DNA from: an uncultured Paraburkholderia sp.
Lineage (GTDB): Bacteria; Pseudomonadota; Gammaproteobacteria; Burkholderiales; Burkholderiaceae
Assembly: GCA_937917025.1 (NCBI GenBank)
Contig: CALFSF010000130.1
Location: forward strand, 1 to 15,004
Direction of reading: 5' to 3'
DNA: 15,004 nucleotides
The notes below the pieces were generated by a model that was not told the origin of the DNA, made no database searches, and saw nothing but the letters and a program-made list of their open reading frames with translations. The position numbers and the translations under genes are program-made. This document shows, one piece after another, positions 14,175 to 15,004 of this stretch. Every line of letters begins with the position of its first letter. The stretch's first letter is position 1.

Positions 14175-15004
14175 ATGAGCGATCAACACGCTGCTTCATC
14201 GTCCGCTTCACAGCCCTCGGCTGCGTCGTTCCGCGTCGCCGCGCTCCAGATGGTGAGCACCCCGGACCGCGACCGTAACCTCGCCGAAGCCGGCCGCCTC
14301 ATCGCCGAAGCGGCGGCCGACGGCGCGCAGCTCGTGCTGCTGCCCGAATACTTCTGCTTCATGGGTTTCAGGGACACGGACAAGCTCGCCGTGCGCGAAG
14401 CCTGGGGCGACGGTCCGATCCAGCGCTTTCTCGCCGACGCGGCGCGCCGCCACCAGCTCTGGATCATCGGCGGCACGCTGCCGCTCATCGCGCCGGAAGC
14501 GACCCGCGTGCTGAACACGACACTCGTCTTCGATCCGCAAGGCCGGGAAGCGGCACGCTACGACAAGATTCACCTCTTCAACTTCGAAAAAGGCGAGGAG
14601 TCGTTCGACGAGGCGCGCACGATCCGCCCCGGCGACGAAGTCCGCACTTTCGACGCGCCGTTCGGCCGGGTGGGCCTGTCCGTCTGCTACGATCTTCGTT
14701 TTCCGGAGCTGTATCGCCGGATGGGCGATTGCGCGATGATCGTCGTGCCGTCCGCGTTCACGTACACCACGGGCCGCGCGCACTGGGAGATGCTGCTGCG
14801 CGCACGCGCGGTCGAAAACCAGTGTTACGTGCTCGCCGCGGCCCAGGGCGGCAAGCACGAAAACGGCCGCCGCACGTGGGGCCACAGCATGCTGATCGAC
14901 CCGTGGGGCGAGATCGTGGCCGTGCTCGACGAAGGCGCGGGCTTCGTGGCCGGCGAACTCGAACGCGCTCTCATCGATGAGGTTCGCGACAGCCTGCCGG
15001 CCTC
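14175..15004 (+). CDS. Carbon-nitrogen hydrolase of the nitrilase superfamily (Nit1/Nit2-like), 3' end cut by window
   Basis: The visible 276 residues start MSDQHAASSSASQPS and then enter the nitrilase fold at FRVAALQMVSTPDRDRNL. The complete Glu-Lys-Cys catalytic triad is present: E58 in LVLLPEYF, K131 in YDKIHLF and C171 in GLSVCYDLRFPELYR. The following PSAFTYTTGRAHWEMLLRARAVENQCYV and the GHSMLIDPWGE segment are typical of the Nit1/Nit2 branch rather than of true nitrilases. Members of that branch act as omega-amidase or deaminated-glutathione amidase, both metabolite-repair roles; which one applies here cannot be told from the sequence. The start is the first ATG before the fold, with only a distant GGGAG (14155-14159) upstream. 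It lies 147 bp after yhdP on the same strand. Only the last few residues should be missing. Confidence 0.92.
   Translation, partial: MSDQHAASSSASQPSAASFRVAALQMVSTPDRDRNLAEAGRLIAEAAADGAQLVLLPEYFCFMGFRDTDKLAVREAWGDGPIQRFLADAARRHQLWIIGGTLPLIAPEATRVLNTTLVFDPQGREAARYDKIHLFNFEKGEESFDEARTIRPGDEVRTFDAPFGRVGLSVCYDLRFPELYRRMGDCAMIVVPSAFTYTTGRAHWEMLLRARAVENQCYVLAAAQGGKHENGRRTWGHSMLIDPWGEIVAVLDEGAGFVAGELERALIDEVRDSLPA

Noticed and set aside
1..15004. CRISPR arrays, tRNA or rRNA genes, insertion sequences, prophage or defence genes
   Set aside because: None was seen. There are no regularly spaced repeats, no tRNA-like cloverleafs noticed, no transposase or integrase motifs, and gene content is conserved core genome throughout.

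Overview
The window is a high-GC (roughly two-thirds G+C by eye) chromosomal core segment of a betaproteobacterium in the Burkholderiales. The protein sequences and gene order (grpE - hslR - hemH - hrcA, then divergent nadK - recN, convergent glnE, divergent yhdP - nitrilase-family gene) most resemble Burkholderia, Paraburkholderia or Caballeronia. This placement rests on recognising the proteins and the synteny; no search was run.

Layout. Bases 1-317 (minus) hold the 5' end of grpE, but only the first ~55 codons read as GrpE. From about base 152 to the window edge the same open frame reads as a fragment of a type II NADH dehydrogenase-like flavoprotein, so the left edge looks like a rearrangement or assembly chimera. 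A near-perfect sigma-32 promoter (428-455, minus) drives grpE. A 53-codon unrecognised ORF (704-865, plus) overlaps the 3' end of hslR tail to tail. On the minus strand follow hslR (837-1244), hemH (1322-2401) and hrcA (2567-3586). A 303-bp hairpin-rich divergent intergenic region separates hrcA from nadK (3890-4792, plus). recN (4988-6664, plus) follows, with a candidate LexA box upstream, and meets glnE (6694-9486, minus) tail to tail with 29 bp between the stops. yhdP (9723-14027, plus) diverges from glnE. A nitrilase-superfamily amidohydrolase (14175 to the window end, plus) is cut by the right edge.

Functionally the window groups protein quality control and heat shock (grpE, hslR, hrcA, sigma-32 promoter), haem synthesis (hemH), NADP supply (nadK), double-strand-break repair (recN), nitrogen-assimilation control (glnE), envelope lipid homeostasis (yhdP) and probably metabolite repair (nitrilase-family protein).

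I saw no tRNA, rRNA, insertion sequence, CRISPR array, phage gene or defence cassette. The gene content is ordinary core genome and I do not see a new multi-gene system. The points most worth a second look are the grpE/NADH-dehydrogenase junction, the small ORF, the promoter architecture (grpE, nadK, recN) and a collagen-like linker inside YhdP.
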